In this document: piece by piece, positions 47,872 through 58,050 of the stretch | Numbering within the stretch: position 1 is the stretch's first letter | How the letters are laid out: every line of letters starts with the position of its first letter | NCBI GenBank assembly: GCA_963565915.1 | Contig: OY751494.1 | Location: 3,472,001-3,536,000, forward strand | Reading direction: 5' to 3' | Length of the DNA: 64,000 nt | DNA from: Entoloma clypeatum | Lineage: Eukaryota; Basidiomycota; Agaricomycetes; Agaricales; Entolomataceae | Position numbers and translations under genes: made by a program | Notes under the pieces: generated by a model | Database searches by the model: none | What the model saw: the letters and a program-made list of their open reading frames with translations, nothing else | What the model was told of the DNA's origin: nothing

Positions 47872-48846
47872 ATTCGGATTTGGAAGACGGATTCATCCCT
47901 ATGGACTTGGTGGTTGGTTATAGTCTCCCGTTGATCTAGCGCCGACCTTCCAAAATTTATAATGGTCACTGCGGTAATTTGCCTTTATGAACGTCGGATA
48001 TATCATAGATAAATCGGGAAACACGGGTTCGCTGGACCAGTGTTCCTCTGTGAACAAATGGATGACTTCCCGTAAGGTTTAGAATCCTAGATTATTTTCT
48101 AAACCGATAAGCGAGCGGAGTCTGAATAATATAGGTCTAGGTTTCCAAACCGTAAACACTTTTTTCATCAAGGGCAATAAATCCAGCAAAAGTGCCGTGC
48201 CGGTTCCCCGATATCACGTGTTAACAGAACATGAGTGATGAAGTGTGTCTGTCAGTGAGTTCATGGCATTTCTCAACTTGTTGAGTATCGAGAAACCATT
48301 TTGTAGATAATATGTTCTTGTTGCGCATGTTTTTTATATAGCGCATCTCGTCGGAGAGTCCTTACATGGGGTTTAGCAGAGTCATCGAAGCATGTCAGCA
48401 CAATGTAGGCTGATTCATGGCTTTCCAGCCAAGGAAGATCATTTGAAGGTGCTATAAGTATTTTCCGTACCATATGAAACATACTACGAGCATTGGAACG
48501 GGCTCTAGCTGTCGACAATAGGGAATGTCGAGCATTGCCATCAAGCGCGAGATCAAGAACTGCGCCCGCGGGCAATGAATATTGTTATAGATTTGCTATC
48601 CATGGCATTGATCGCTCAGACAAGATACAAAACATAGAGGCCTTATCTGATTAATGGCCAGTTTCATCTTATCTATTGGTTTCATGCTTACTATTCACTT
48701 TTACATCATTCGGGCCCCAGCCTCCGCGTACTCACTACAGTGTGGTCATCGTTACCATATCTAGATGGTTACTCTCACACATCCTTGACATCATGTTACT
48801 TATTGGACTATACTTAGATACTCTGACTCACGCTGCAGCAGTTACC
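47872..48846. other. AT-rich stretch without a gene, left flank of the retroelement
   Basis: About 975 bp. A minus-strand open frame at 48273-48575 and a plus-strand one at 48676-48876 have no recognisable content. I see no RNA gene. It is probably 3' flank of the SET gene followed by intergenic DNA that received the retrotransposon. Confidence 0.4.
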
Positions 48847-48851
48847 ATAGA
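48847..48851. repeat. 5' target site duplication (ATAGA)
   Basis: ATAGA directly before the 5' LTR matches ATAGA at 55911-55915 directly after the 3' LTR; 5 bp is the normal length for copia integration. Confidence 0.9.
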
Positions 48852-49159
48852 TGTTGAAACTTTTCCCATCACGTAGATTAGATTAGATTAGATTACATCA
48901 CGTGACCTTTACATATCTTCATTACATACTTGTTTGGTTGGTACAAACAGTAGTACGGTATATAAGACCAGGAAACTGTCAATATCAACAAGTTGTCTCT
49001 TGACTCTTAACCAGCTCCATCGCTCTTACCAGCCTCAACCGCTCTCACCAGCCTCACCCCCCCAAACCATGTAAGTGGCTAGAACGGTTATGTAGAGTAC
49101 TTCCACTGTAGCCGGTTGCTCAGTACATCTGTGGCTAACGCCCAGGTGGAACTTCAACA
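48852..49159 (+). repeat. 5' LTR of the copia element
   Basis: 308 bp with TGTTG...CAACA ends. It contains four tandem ATTAG units near 48880, a TCACGTGA box, a TATA-like GGTATATAAG near 48957 and pyrimidine-rich (C)TCACCAGCC repeats downstream, consistent with U3 promoter and R/U5. It differs from the 3' LTR by three C:G to T:A-type substitutions, a 1-bp C-run change and a short deletion in the 3' copy. Confidence 0.93.
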
Positions 49160-49172
49160 GGTTATGGGCCCC
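49160..49172 (+). other. primer binding site, half-tRNA(iMet) type
   Basis: GGTTATGGGCCCC starts right at the LTR end. It matches the Drosophila copia primer site, which pairs with the anticodon arm region of initiator tRNA-Met after cleavage, rather than with a tRNA 3' end. The parallel is from knowledge of copia; the pairing here is inferred. Confidence 0.65.
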
Positions 49173-49522
49173 GGATAGCAGAGGGACTTGGGAAACGCTG
49201 GCAACAGCGAGTACCTGCCCACTCTACCCTGGTTGGCAAAGAACCGATCGAAAGATCTAGGTTCTGAGTCTTACTTCTTCACATATGAACCTGGGAACGT
49301 CATTACGACAAGTACCTGTCATGAGACGTCCCTAAGGGGATTGACCTAGTACACTCCATGTGGAAACGTTGATTGCACCTTATACGTTTCTGACATATAA
49401 AGGGTTTTCCCATGACCGCTATTCCTAAAGGGAATATGTCATAAGGAATCATTTAAATTGTTTTCTTGAATCGTATTCATAACACATCACTGATTGGGAA
49501 CCCTTTTTTAGATTCATCTACA
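49173..49522 (+). other. untranslated leader of the copia element
   Basis: About 350 bp between primer site and gag ATG. No coding frame; it is the expected place for packaging and dimerisation signals, none of which I can identify. Confidence 0.55.
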
Positions 49523-52500
49523 ATGTCTACCTCTCGTTCTGCCCTCGACATCATCACCGCCTTTGACGGCATCGACTACCAGAGCTGGGCTGAGAAAATG
49601 AAGTCTTACCTCCTCCATCAAGGAGTCTGGCGCATCGTCTCTGGCGACATCACTCGTCCCGTGATCGCCGACTTCACCACTACGGTCTCCACTCCCGGTC
49701 CCACCGCCGCTGCTCCTCCTGTGCTGGTTACCACTGTTGACCAGCCTGGCTTCCGCAAGGAAGAAAAGGCCTGGATTAGGGACGACGACACAGCCCTTGG
49801 AGCGATCCGTCTGAAAGTCTCTGAGGCGATCAGGCGACACATCAAAGACAGCACCTCGGCACTTGGCGCGTGGAAAATGCTAAAGGATGCCTACTCCAAG
49901 GTATCCCCGGCTGTCATCTTCGGCGACTTCAAGGCCGCCGCCACCTTCAAGCTGTCTGGACGCGACCCCGTGCCTGAAATCGAACGCCTGGGGTCTCTTT
50001 TCGCCCGGCTTGCCGATTCGAACTTTATCGTCCCCGATCTGATGCAGGCAATGATCCTGGCCAATGCAATTCCCGACGCCTGGTCGTCACTCTCCACCGC
50101 CCTTTTCCAGGTCTACGACGCCGACGATTTCACCTACAAAGCCGTCGCTGAAAGCATCATCTCTGAATACAGGTGCAAGTATTCGGTCGGGTCTACTCGT
50201 GCGTCCAATGAGCAGGCCCGGAAAATTTCCGGGACAAAGCGCAAGGGGCAGGACCCCAAATGGGAAAAGCAGCAAAAGCTGAGTACCTCGCAGAACGACG
50301 CTGACGAGCAGCCTAACTCAACTGACCCTAGTACCACTTTTGAAAAAAAGAAGGGAAAAGGACGCTGGCGCAATCAAAAGAAAAGCGCCAACACTGCGGA
50401 CAACACATCCGACCATGTGGAAGAAACAGTTGAGTTTGTTGCTCCCGCCATCCACTTCCCTCCTCTTCCGGCACCGTCCTTCACCACCATCACTGGCCGA
50501 GGGAAAATGACAAGTACCGCACAGCCCGATTCCGGAAAAATGCAGTCGCTCCTGCAACGCATGAACCCCCCTCCGTCACAGTACACCGGGCTTCCTTCTG
50601 GAAAACCATCCGTGTGGAAGAAGAACGACCATGTTCGCAAACTCGCGCACGGCATTGGTGCTCGCCCCTCAGGGTCAAACCTTCGCATTCTGGATACGAT
50701 TATCCCAGAAGAAGATGAAAGACCGTCCAAGCAGCGTCGAGTTACTCCGCCGCTGGACCAAACCCTTAGGATGATGGACATAGACCATCAAAGCGAGCGG
50801 ATGGGGCCGGAACAATTTGAAGAAGGGCTGATTGAACTTGACGGTTTGTCACATTCCTCTCTCAAACTTGACCAAATGGGAAATGCTAATAATCACGCAC
50901 AGACGTTTGAATATATATTAGCCAGTACCAATGCAGATAGTATAGATCTCTTTAGCGATGATCTGTACAAAAAATATATCAAACATTTCGCGTCCTGCAC
51001 ACACTGCAAAGAGAGAGAACACGCTCAGTGGATCTTAGATTCCGGCGCATCATTACACTTTACCCATGAGTTTAAAGACTTCACATACTACAGGCCTCTC
51101 AAGGCTAAGCGATTTGTCCAAACAGCTGAAAAGGGAAAGAAACTGGAAATTCTCGGAGTTGGGGCCGTTCCAGTACGGCATACCCTAAACGGGGAAGTAA
51201 AAACCCATCTTCTCTGACCTGTATTCTACATTCCGGACATGGACACACGCCTATTGTCCCTAGGTGTCTTCCTTAATCACGGTTACAAAGTAGACGGAAT
51301 GCGTGGAGAAATCAACATCTCCAAAGGACAGAACAAAATACAGTTCTCACCTCACATTCTTGGACAAACCATTTATTGGTTAAACACTGAAATACGCCAT
51401 GACCAGATCCATGCGATCTCTAGCGAAATCACTGTCGAAACCTGGCACAAACGCCTTGGCCACCCAAATGACCAGGCACTCAATAAGATTCCCACCAGTA
51501 CCAAAGGAGTACCCAAAACATTAGTATGTGAGAAATCACAGGAAAGCTGCACAGGGTGTCTCAAAGAGAAAATGCCGAATCAGTCATACCCCAATTCAAT
51601 GACTAGGGCTGTCAAACCCTTCAATCTGATTCATTCAGACCTGAAACAGATATCCACGGCATCGTACCACAAGTACAAATACTTCCTCACATTTTTGGAC
51701 GATTTTTCATCTCATGTCTGGGTCGTCCTGCTTAGGAAAAAGTCTGGTGCCATGACCAATGAGATCCCCGACATGTCCAGCATCAGAGTATTTGGATGTC
51801 AAGCATATGTATATATCCCAAAGGAGAAACGTAGGAACTCCCTGGAATCAAGATCCCGATTGATGATTTATCTCGGATCGAAACCAGGGGTCAAAGAATA
51901 CTGCTTCATAGATCCTGAGACCAACACGATTTTCATGGGCGGGAAAGCTATCTTTGATGAAAGCAAGTACCCTAGATGCCATATCGACCTGTTGCCAGAA
52001 AACCACCCAGAAATGGAAGACCCAGAGCCGGCTGATGAGTTTGAGGATCTCATTCCCGGCAGCAAAGACGACAATAGTCACAACGAAACACCTCATGACC
52101 CAGTTCCCATTGAACAGGATCAACCTGAATCAGACAACGAATTGCCTGCCAGTGAGCCTGATGACAAACCGCGAATACCCACTCCGGAACCCGAGCAAGT
52201 ACCAGATCGACCGATCAGGGAACGACGAGTTCGGAAGATGCCAGGAAGCATCTATGGGGAAGACACTCCAGCGTCTGATCTTGAAAAATTAGATCGAAGA
52301 CAGAGATTGGGCGGTCAAACGGCATGGATGAATGACCTCCTGATGGAGGCGATATCAGTCCAAGTTGGCATTGTTGAAATGTCCCATAAAGACATATACC
52401 CTCTTCCAAATAAAGAAGACTGGTATGCAGCTGAACGTAAAGAGCTAGACATGCTCAAACGCCGCGGGGTGATCACGGAGTTAGTACCCCTGCCTGCAGG

Positions 52501-53920
52501 GAGGAAAGCTCTAAGGAACAAATGGGTCTATAACAAAAAGTCCGACGGGCGTCTGAAAGCATGCCTTGTCGCAAAAGGCTTTTCACAGGTAGAAGGGATC
52601 GACTTTGATCAGATCTTCTCACCAGTCGTAAGATATGAAACCGTCCGACTAATACTGGCATTGACAGCCCTTGAAGGGTGGTTCATGACACTTTTGGACA
52701 TTTCATCAGCCTTCCTCTATGGAACGCTCTGTGAAGTCATTTACATGTGACAGCCTGAGGGCTACATAGTAAAAGGGAAAGAACACCTCGTGTACCAACT
52801 ATTCAAAGCTCTATATGGACTTAAGCAGGCCGCATTAGCCTGGTGGAGGGAACTTGATTTCTCCATGAAAAAGCTCAGCTTTGTCCGGCTTCACTCCGAT
52901 GCGGGAGTGTTCATTCACAAAAGTACCAACGGGGAAATTGTAATCGCCGTCATCTATGTCGACGACTCTGCTTTTCTCGGCACAAACCAGGAATATACGC
53001 TAGAGAAAAAGAAGGCCTTCATGATCACATGGGAATGTAGGGACCTAGGGCACCTTGTGCCTGATGGGGAACCAAAGGAATTTCTCTCTATCCAAATAAG
53101 GCAACGCGGGAAACGTATCTTCATCGATCAAGTACCTTACCTTGAGAAAATACTTGAACGAATGGGGATGAGTGAATCTAACACCACCCATACCCCACTT
53201 CCTACGGGCTACAAACCCATGATGTCCAAAGATGAACCCAATGCAGAACTTCGATCAAAGTACCAATCCGTCATCGGATCACTTCTATATCTGATGATTG
53301 GAACAAGGCCAGACATCTGTTTTGCCGTGATTAAAATGTCGCAGTTTTCCGCAAATCCCACCAAACGCCATTTAGAAGTGGCTAGGGATATTTGCAGGTA
53401 TCTGAAGGCGACAAAAAATTACGCAATCATGTATGATGGCGACTCAGGGAAAGGAATCTATGCATTCACAGACTCCGACTGGGCGTCAGATGAAAACACG
53501 AGGAGGTCTACCACTGGCTTCTTCATATCACTGGCGTCTGGAGCAGTGACATGGGTATCATCGGCGCAAAAGACCATCGCCCTCTCTTCCACAGAAGCAG
53601 AGTATATGGCGTTATCAGACTGCAGTTGCACAGCAACATGGCTGAGAAGCATGCTTGCCGAACTTGGAATGCAGATCGGATCAGTACCGATCTACGGAGA
53701 TAACAACGGCTCCGTCTTTATCGCATCCAACCCTGTAACTGAGAAGCGATCCAAGCACATTGACGTGCGATTCCACTTCGTCAGAGAAAAAGTCTCCGAA
53801 GGGATAATTACGGTCGAATTCATTGAAGGAGTGAACAACTCTGCAGACCTTTTAACTAAGAATCTGGGAAAAATCCTCTTTTCCAAGTTTATCCCGTACT
53901 TCGGATTGATAAAAAGCTAG
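49523..53920 (+). pseudogene. copia gag-pol, disrupted by two TGA stops and an integrase-core deletion
   Basis: One frame runs from ATG 49523 to 53920 except for TGA at 51215-51217 and TGA at 52748-52750. Gag begins ALDIITAFDGIDYQSWAEKM; I see no CCHC zinc knuckle. The protease site is ILDSGASLHF near 51035. The GAG-pre-integrase His/Cys motif is HKRLGHPND...CTGCLKEKM. The integrase keeps FNLIHSDLKQIS and FLDDFSSHVWVVLLRKK, then jumps at about 51750-51775 straight to IRVFGCQAYVYIPKEKR. That removes the segment that should carry the second Asp and the Glu of the DDE triad. Reverse transcriptase has LLDISSAFLYG, LFKALYGLKQA and YVDD (52955-52966); RNase H has FTDSDWASD and SSTEAEYMALSD. It is most likely mobilised only in trans, if at all. 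Confidence 0.92.
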
Positions 53921-53967
53921 GCGAAATAGAGTACCTATATATATATGTGGAAAAAAAGTAAGATGTA

Positions 53968-54180
53968 CAGTGCCTCACAAAACTGATTCAATGTTTGCTA
54001 CTCTGTGAATACCTTCAAAATAACTTTGCAAATAATGCCAATCAAAAGAAGGCATTGGTATCTGGTTAAAAGCCCTGCTTCAGGACTCTCGGAATCTGCA
54101 ATAATTATGTAATTCCCATGAAAAATGATCAATATATGATCAAATTACTCCAGGGACTCATTGAATCAGTTTTGTGAGTA
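53968..54180 (+). repeat. left long terminal inverted repeat of the Tc1-type element
   Basis: Outer site CTCACAAAACTGATTCAATG near 53974-53993 and an inverted inner copy CATTGAATCAGTTTTGTGAG at 54159-54178. The whole segment pairs imperfectly with the right end (shared GAATACCTTCAA and AAAGCCCT blocks). Confidence 0.85.
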
Positions 54181-54207
54181 TGTACAATAAATACAGTATT
54201 TTAAACT

Positions 54208-55213
54208 TTAGTACTTGGTATTACCCCCCTTAGCTTTGATTACTGCCTCTACCCTTCTTGGCATACTTTCTATCAGGTTTTGACACACTTCTGGCTCTAT
54301 ATTATTCCACACCTCTGCTGCTCTGTCCCAAATCTCCCAGACTCCCTTGGGTGGTGTTGGATATTCATTCAACTTCCTTTTAATATGAATCCAGAGGTGT
54401 TCAATAGGATTGAGATCTGGGGACTGTGCAGGCCAATCCAGCAGAGCAATATTCTTGCTGTCCATCCATTTTTTGGCCTTCTTGGAGGTGTGCTTGGGGT
54501 CATTGTCCTGCTGAAAAATGATCTCCTCTTCAGAGATTCCACTCTCCTCCATGCTGGGCAGCAAATTGTCCTCCAAAATGGACACATACTGATCAGCATC
54601 CATCCTCCCCTCAACCTCTGCAAGTCTCCCCACACCTTCCCAACCCATACAATCCCAAACCATAATATTTCCTCCCCCAAACTTGACTGTGTCCTGAACC
54701 TCTCTTTCAATAAGCCCCTCACCCTTCTTTTTCCAGACCCATTCCTTGCCATCTGACCCAAACCTGTTGATTTTGGTCTTATCACCCTCTTCCAGTCCTC
54801 CACTGTCCATTCCCTGTGCTTCATAGCAAATGCCAACCGCCTCTTCCGATGTATGGCCTTTAAGAAAGGTCTTTTCTTCTTTGTTACAGCCTTGAATTCA
54901 TGTTTTCTGAGAACCCTTCTCACAGTTTCTGGGGAGACAGGATTGGAGATGACAGTGTTGATGTGTTTGGTAGTCTGCACAGCATTGGAGGCTCTCCCTG
55001 AGGTGATTTGTGAAAGTATGTTTTGTGTGTTGGTGGGAGAAAGCTTGGATGGACGACCACCAGAAGAGAGATTGCGATGAGGAAGAAGATTCTGAAGCAC
55101 TCTGGAGACAGTTGGTTGGCTGACACCCAAATTAGAGCAATATGACGAGTGGAGTGACCATTGGAGGCCAGAGAAAGAATGTTTTCCTTGTGGGAAGAGG
55201 AGATAGGGTGCAT
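54208..55213 (-). pseudogene. Tc1-family transposase, two frameshifts, first catalytic Asp lost
   Basis: Reading from ATG 55213, an N-terminal helix-turn-helix (ENILSLASNGHSTRHIA) changes frame near 55131-55140 into NLGVSQPTVSRVLQNLL. The DNA-binding part continues (GGRPSKL, ISNPVSPETVRRVLRKHEF) to EDWKRVI. There the frame breaks again near 54777-54787, where an estimated 10 bp are missing. The lost bases should encode the SDE block with the first catalytic Asp. The rest is intact: NRFGSDGKEWVWKKKG, GGGNIMVWDCMG, FQQDNDPKHTSKKAKKWM (second Asp) and DWPAQSPDLNPIEHLW. Thirty-four residues lie between the second Asp and Glu, the DD34E spacing of Tc1. Confidence 0.9.
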
Positions 55214-55361
55214 GATTAATTATGGAGGCTGTTGAGGTTGGATTCTTCTTATACAACTTTCCTTGACAACCCATCAGGGTTCTATTCAAGTTCCATCAGT
55301 AAGTCATGACAACTGGTTATCATACAACCAGTGAAGCATTTGATTCTGATAATTGTCATAG

Positions 55362-55575
55362 GTACTCACAAAACTGATTCAATGAGTTGCTGATTTAATT
55401 TAATCATATCTCCATGGATTCTGATCTAAATCATATCATTCCTTTATATTCTGAAAGCCCTGAAGTAGGGCTTTCAATTATATACCAAAGGTTTAATTCA
55501 ATTGGTATTCTTTGCAGAGTTATCTTGAAGGTATTCAAAAAGCAACAAATATTGAATCAGTTTTGTGAGGCACTG
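55362..55575 (-). repeat. right long terminal inverted repeat of the Tc1-type element
   Basis: Inner site CTCACAAAACTGATTCAATG at 55365-55384 and outer site ATTGAATCAGTTTTGTGAGG at 55551-55570. It is an imperfect inverse of the left end. Confidence 0.85.
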
Positions 55576-55600
55576 TATTTAGAAAGTATGTACTAAATAT

Positions 55601-55607
55601 GGGGGGG
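55601..55607 (+). other. polypurine tract before the 3' LTR
   Basis: A run of seven G directly abuts the TGTTG start of the 3' LTR, the expected place for the plus-strand primer. It is separated from the pol end by the nested Tc1-type insertion. Confidence 0.7.
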
Positions 55608-55910
55608 TGTTGAAACTTTTCCCATCACGTAGATTAGATTAGATTAGATTACATCACGTGACCTTTACATATCTTCATTACATACTTGTTTGGTTGGTAC
55701 AAACAGTAGTATGGTATATAAGACCAGGTCAATATCAACAAGTTGTCTCTTGACTCTTAACCAGCTCCATCGCTCTTACCAGCCTCAACCGCTCTCACCA
55801 GCCTCACCCCCCCCAAACCATGTAAGTGGCTAGAACGGTTATATAGAGTACTTCCACTGTAGCCAGTTGCTCAGTACATCTGTGGCTAACGCCCAGGTGG
55901 AACTTCAACA
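55608..55910 (+). repeat. 3' LTR of the copia element
   Basis: 303 bp copy of the 5' LTR. It lacks a few bases after ATAAGACCAGG (AAACTG-containing segment present in the 5' copy) and has one extra C in the C-run before AAACCATG. It is followed by the ATAGA target duplication. Confidence 0.93.
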
Positions 55911-55915
55911 ATAGA
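55911..55915. repeat. 3' target site duplication (ATAGA)
   Basis: Exact partner of the ATAGA before the 5' LTR. Confidence 0.9.
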
Positions 55916-56339
55916 CACCTACTCCAGATCCACTTCTGGAGTCAGACCGGAACCGCTCTAGAGTTATCTAGATGACTCGACCTTCTAGTATATATAGGGT
56001 AGATACATTGCATGTATTCCCCAGATCTAGCAATCACCTTGGTATCCGCCTTTGCTACTTAAGCCTCTCTGCCTAAGCATCGCATGGGTTTGTCAACCAT
56101 AACAAATATGCTGACAAACATCTAGAAACACAGAATTTGAACTAGACGAGGGGGGGGGGCATGTGTTCCAGATTAAAAATCTAGAAGAGGGTCCAGTTCA
56201 AAGTCCGATGACAGGTGCGACCCATTTGGCAAGTGTGATCTCGGCTAACCTCACTTAACTGGTTTAGAATCTATATCTAGATTTCTAAATCTTACAGGAA
56301 GGCACCCATTACTATTCTAGCTACTTATGTATCTGATAT
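55916..56339. other. AT-rich flank with an isolated poly-G tract
   Basis: No gene. The sequence has many CTAGA motifs and a run of about ten G at 56150-56159, preceded by GACGA and followed by CATGTGTTCC. This looks like the purine tract of an older LTR element, but no LTR could be paired. Confidence 0.35.
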
Positions 56340-56344
56340 GTAGT

Positions 56345-56525
56345 GTTTAAAGGTCCGATTCGGTCCGGTTTTTGACCCTCAAAATATTGAGACCGAGACA
56401 GAGACCGATTTTTCGGTTTACATGATTCCAAAAAAACCGAACCGGACTGATGCAAGACTGGTGCATCGGTCCCTCTCACCTCAAGAAAGTGAGACCGAAC
56501 TGGTTTAGACCAGTTTAAACCAATA
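56345..56525. repeat. CGGTCCGG / CCGAACCGGA palindromic repeat segment
   Basis: Contains GGTCCGATTCGGTCCGGTTTTT near 56352 and the opposed AAAAAACCGAACCGGACTG near 56432. Smaller inverted pairs (AGACTGGTGCATCGGTC; GGTTTAGACCAGTTTAAACC) follow. It looks like a dispersed non-coding repeat or miniature element; the family is not known to me. Confidence 0.5.
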
Positions 56526-56639
56526 TATTACATGTAAAACAATATTAAGGACATGCGCGCACAGCCCAATGCTGCACACGCGCGTTGTACCTCCTCCATT
56601 GGTCCTCCGTGGCCTCAGCCCACCCCCATCTGCTCTTGC

Positions 56640-56900
56640 GCGTCAGTCGACGCTGTTGGGCGCAAAAGGGGGCCATTGGACACGTGTCATGGCAGGTGCA
56701 CCGGTGCGCGCGAAGGAAGGGTGGTGGGCATGAATGGATGGTGCTGGGGACGCGAGGCGGCCATTGGGCGATAGAGGGGGGGCCATTGGGCATGAGGGGC
56801 AGCCGGTGCGCGCGAAGGAAGGGTGCTGGGTGTGAGTCGACAGTGTTGGGGACGCAAGGCGGCCGTTGGGCATTAGAGGAGGCCGTTGGGCATTACTTGT
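56640..56900. repeat. GC-rich minisatellite, about 2.6 copies of a ~102-bp unit
   Basis: Units at 56701-56802 and 56803-56899 both begin CCGGTGCGCGCGAAGGAAGG and share GGGACGC(G/A)AGGCGGCC(A/G)TTGGGC. A partial earlier copy starts near 56640 (GTCGACGCTGTTGGGCGCAA). Open frames across it on both strands are products of the repeat, not genes. Confidence 0.75.
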
Positions 56901-58050
56901 TCTCCAGTTGTGTTTTCAGGACTGAATCAGGTCTCTCACCTTCCACACTGCTTAGATACCTTTGGGGTCTTCTCCAGTGGGTAGATATACACTTGGGACA
57001 CCCTCTACAGGTGTCTATATATTTATCTACCATGTAATACTAATACTAGGTGAGGAATAGGTATTTTTGATGTACATCTCATCTTCTACACTTTCCTACC
57101 TGATCTAGCCATTGCACACCTTGTACTACCGACACTTGGAGACCTACTTACACTAAAGAATAGCCCTATATAGGTGCTCTGACCAATTTGTGGGCTTAAG
57201 ATGATGATCTGTACCCAAGGTGAGTACATACATTTTCGGTCTTTTCACCATGTTATACCCTTGCTGGAGTGCCCATATACCTTCCCCCATACCTTGATAT
57301 ACTCTAGAATGAACATAAAGGTAACCCTTTGGGATGGGAAGGGTAACTTCCAAGGAGAGGTATGTGCTCCTCCTCATTCCTCAGTTCCTGACCGCTTTTT
57401 TAGCCTTTTTAATGATCTCTACCTCAGGGCATTGGTTGTAAATCAGGCTTAGTATATTATACTATACATTAGAACAAGTTTACATGATAGTACAGATGTA
57501 TATACAAGGGGGAGGGGGTGGGTGTTGTTGGTAGATATATGTAGAGGGCTATAGGAGACAATATATACCTCCCTTAGTGTATATATACTCATAAGAGGAT
57601 GGGGGCATGAAGTCCGAGGCATGGGAGGCATGGGGAAAGGGGAGGGGTCAGGGGAGGAGGGGGTCGGGCTTGTGGCAGGGGTGTGGGAGCGCGCCTGGAT
57701 GTTGCTCAGCGTTGCAAACAATGTGGCAGATGTGGGCTGATGGGCCCTGAATGTTGCTGATTGTTGCTGATGGGAGTTTGATGGGTTCTCGGCGTGTGCC
57801 AAGGATGCACGAGGATGTCTCAGTGGACTTGGCTGAAGATATCCAATTTCGTGACAGGAATATTGCTGGTGTTGGGATTTAACAGAAAAGAGTCTAATCA
57901 GGCAGGGCCAAACACAGTGTCATCCCAGCCTGATTATGTGGGAACACTAGGTGAAAGTGTCCGGTTCATCAGGGTGTGTGACACATGACTGAACAGGTCG
58001 TAATAGTACAGTAAATCACATTAATCACACTTTGCAGACAATCAACTCAT
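56901..58050. other. intergenic DNA without a recognised gene
   Basis: About 1.15 kb. Simple AT-rich sequence with a purine-rich patch (GGGGGAGGGGG-like) near 57510-57665. Short open frames show no family resemblance. Confidence 0.4.

Larger units (their letters stand above)
53968..55575 (-). mobile_element. Tc1/mariner-type DNA transposon nested in the copia element
   Basis: 1,608 bp with ends CAGTGCCTCACAAAACTG and its inverse CAGTTTTGTGAGGCACTG, flanked by TA on both sides (53966-53967 and 55576-55577), the Tc1/mariner target duplication. Both ends are long imperfect inverted repeats of about 210 bp, each with a second, inverted copy of the end motif inside. A broken DD34E-type transposase lies on the minus strand. 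It interrupts the copia element between the RNase H end and the polypurine tract, so it inserted after, or travelled within, the copia element. Confidence 0.93.
48852..55910 (+). mobile_element. Ty1/copia LTR retrotransposon, defective, with a nested DNA transposon
   Basis: Two near-identical LTRs (48852-49159 and 55608-55910), each TGTTGAAAC...ACTTCAACA, bound the element. The 5-bp direct repeat ATAGA flanks it (48847-48851 and 55911-55915). A primer site follows the 5' LTR, and a G7 purine tract precedes the 3' LTR. The internal frame has the copia order: gag, aspartic protease, integrase, reverse transcriptase, RNase H. Two in-frame stops and a large integrase deletion make it non-autonomous. 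A 1.6-kb Tc1-type element sits between the RNase H end and the 3' LTR, so without it the retroelement is about 5.45 kb. LTR identity of roughly 99% apart from small indels indicates a recent insertion. Confidence 0.95.

Noticed and set aside
48273..48575. 100-codon minus-strand frame near the retroelement
   Set aside because: No family resemblance, no splice partners, and low-complexity AT-rich surroundings.
56545..57037. Open frames on both strands of the GC-rich repeat
   Set aside because: They repeat with the minisatellite unit and are rich in Cys/His/Arg only because of base composition.
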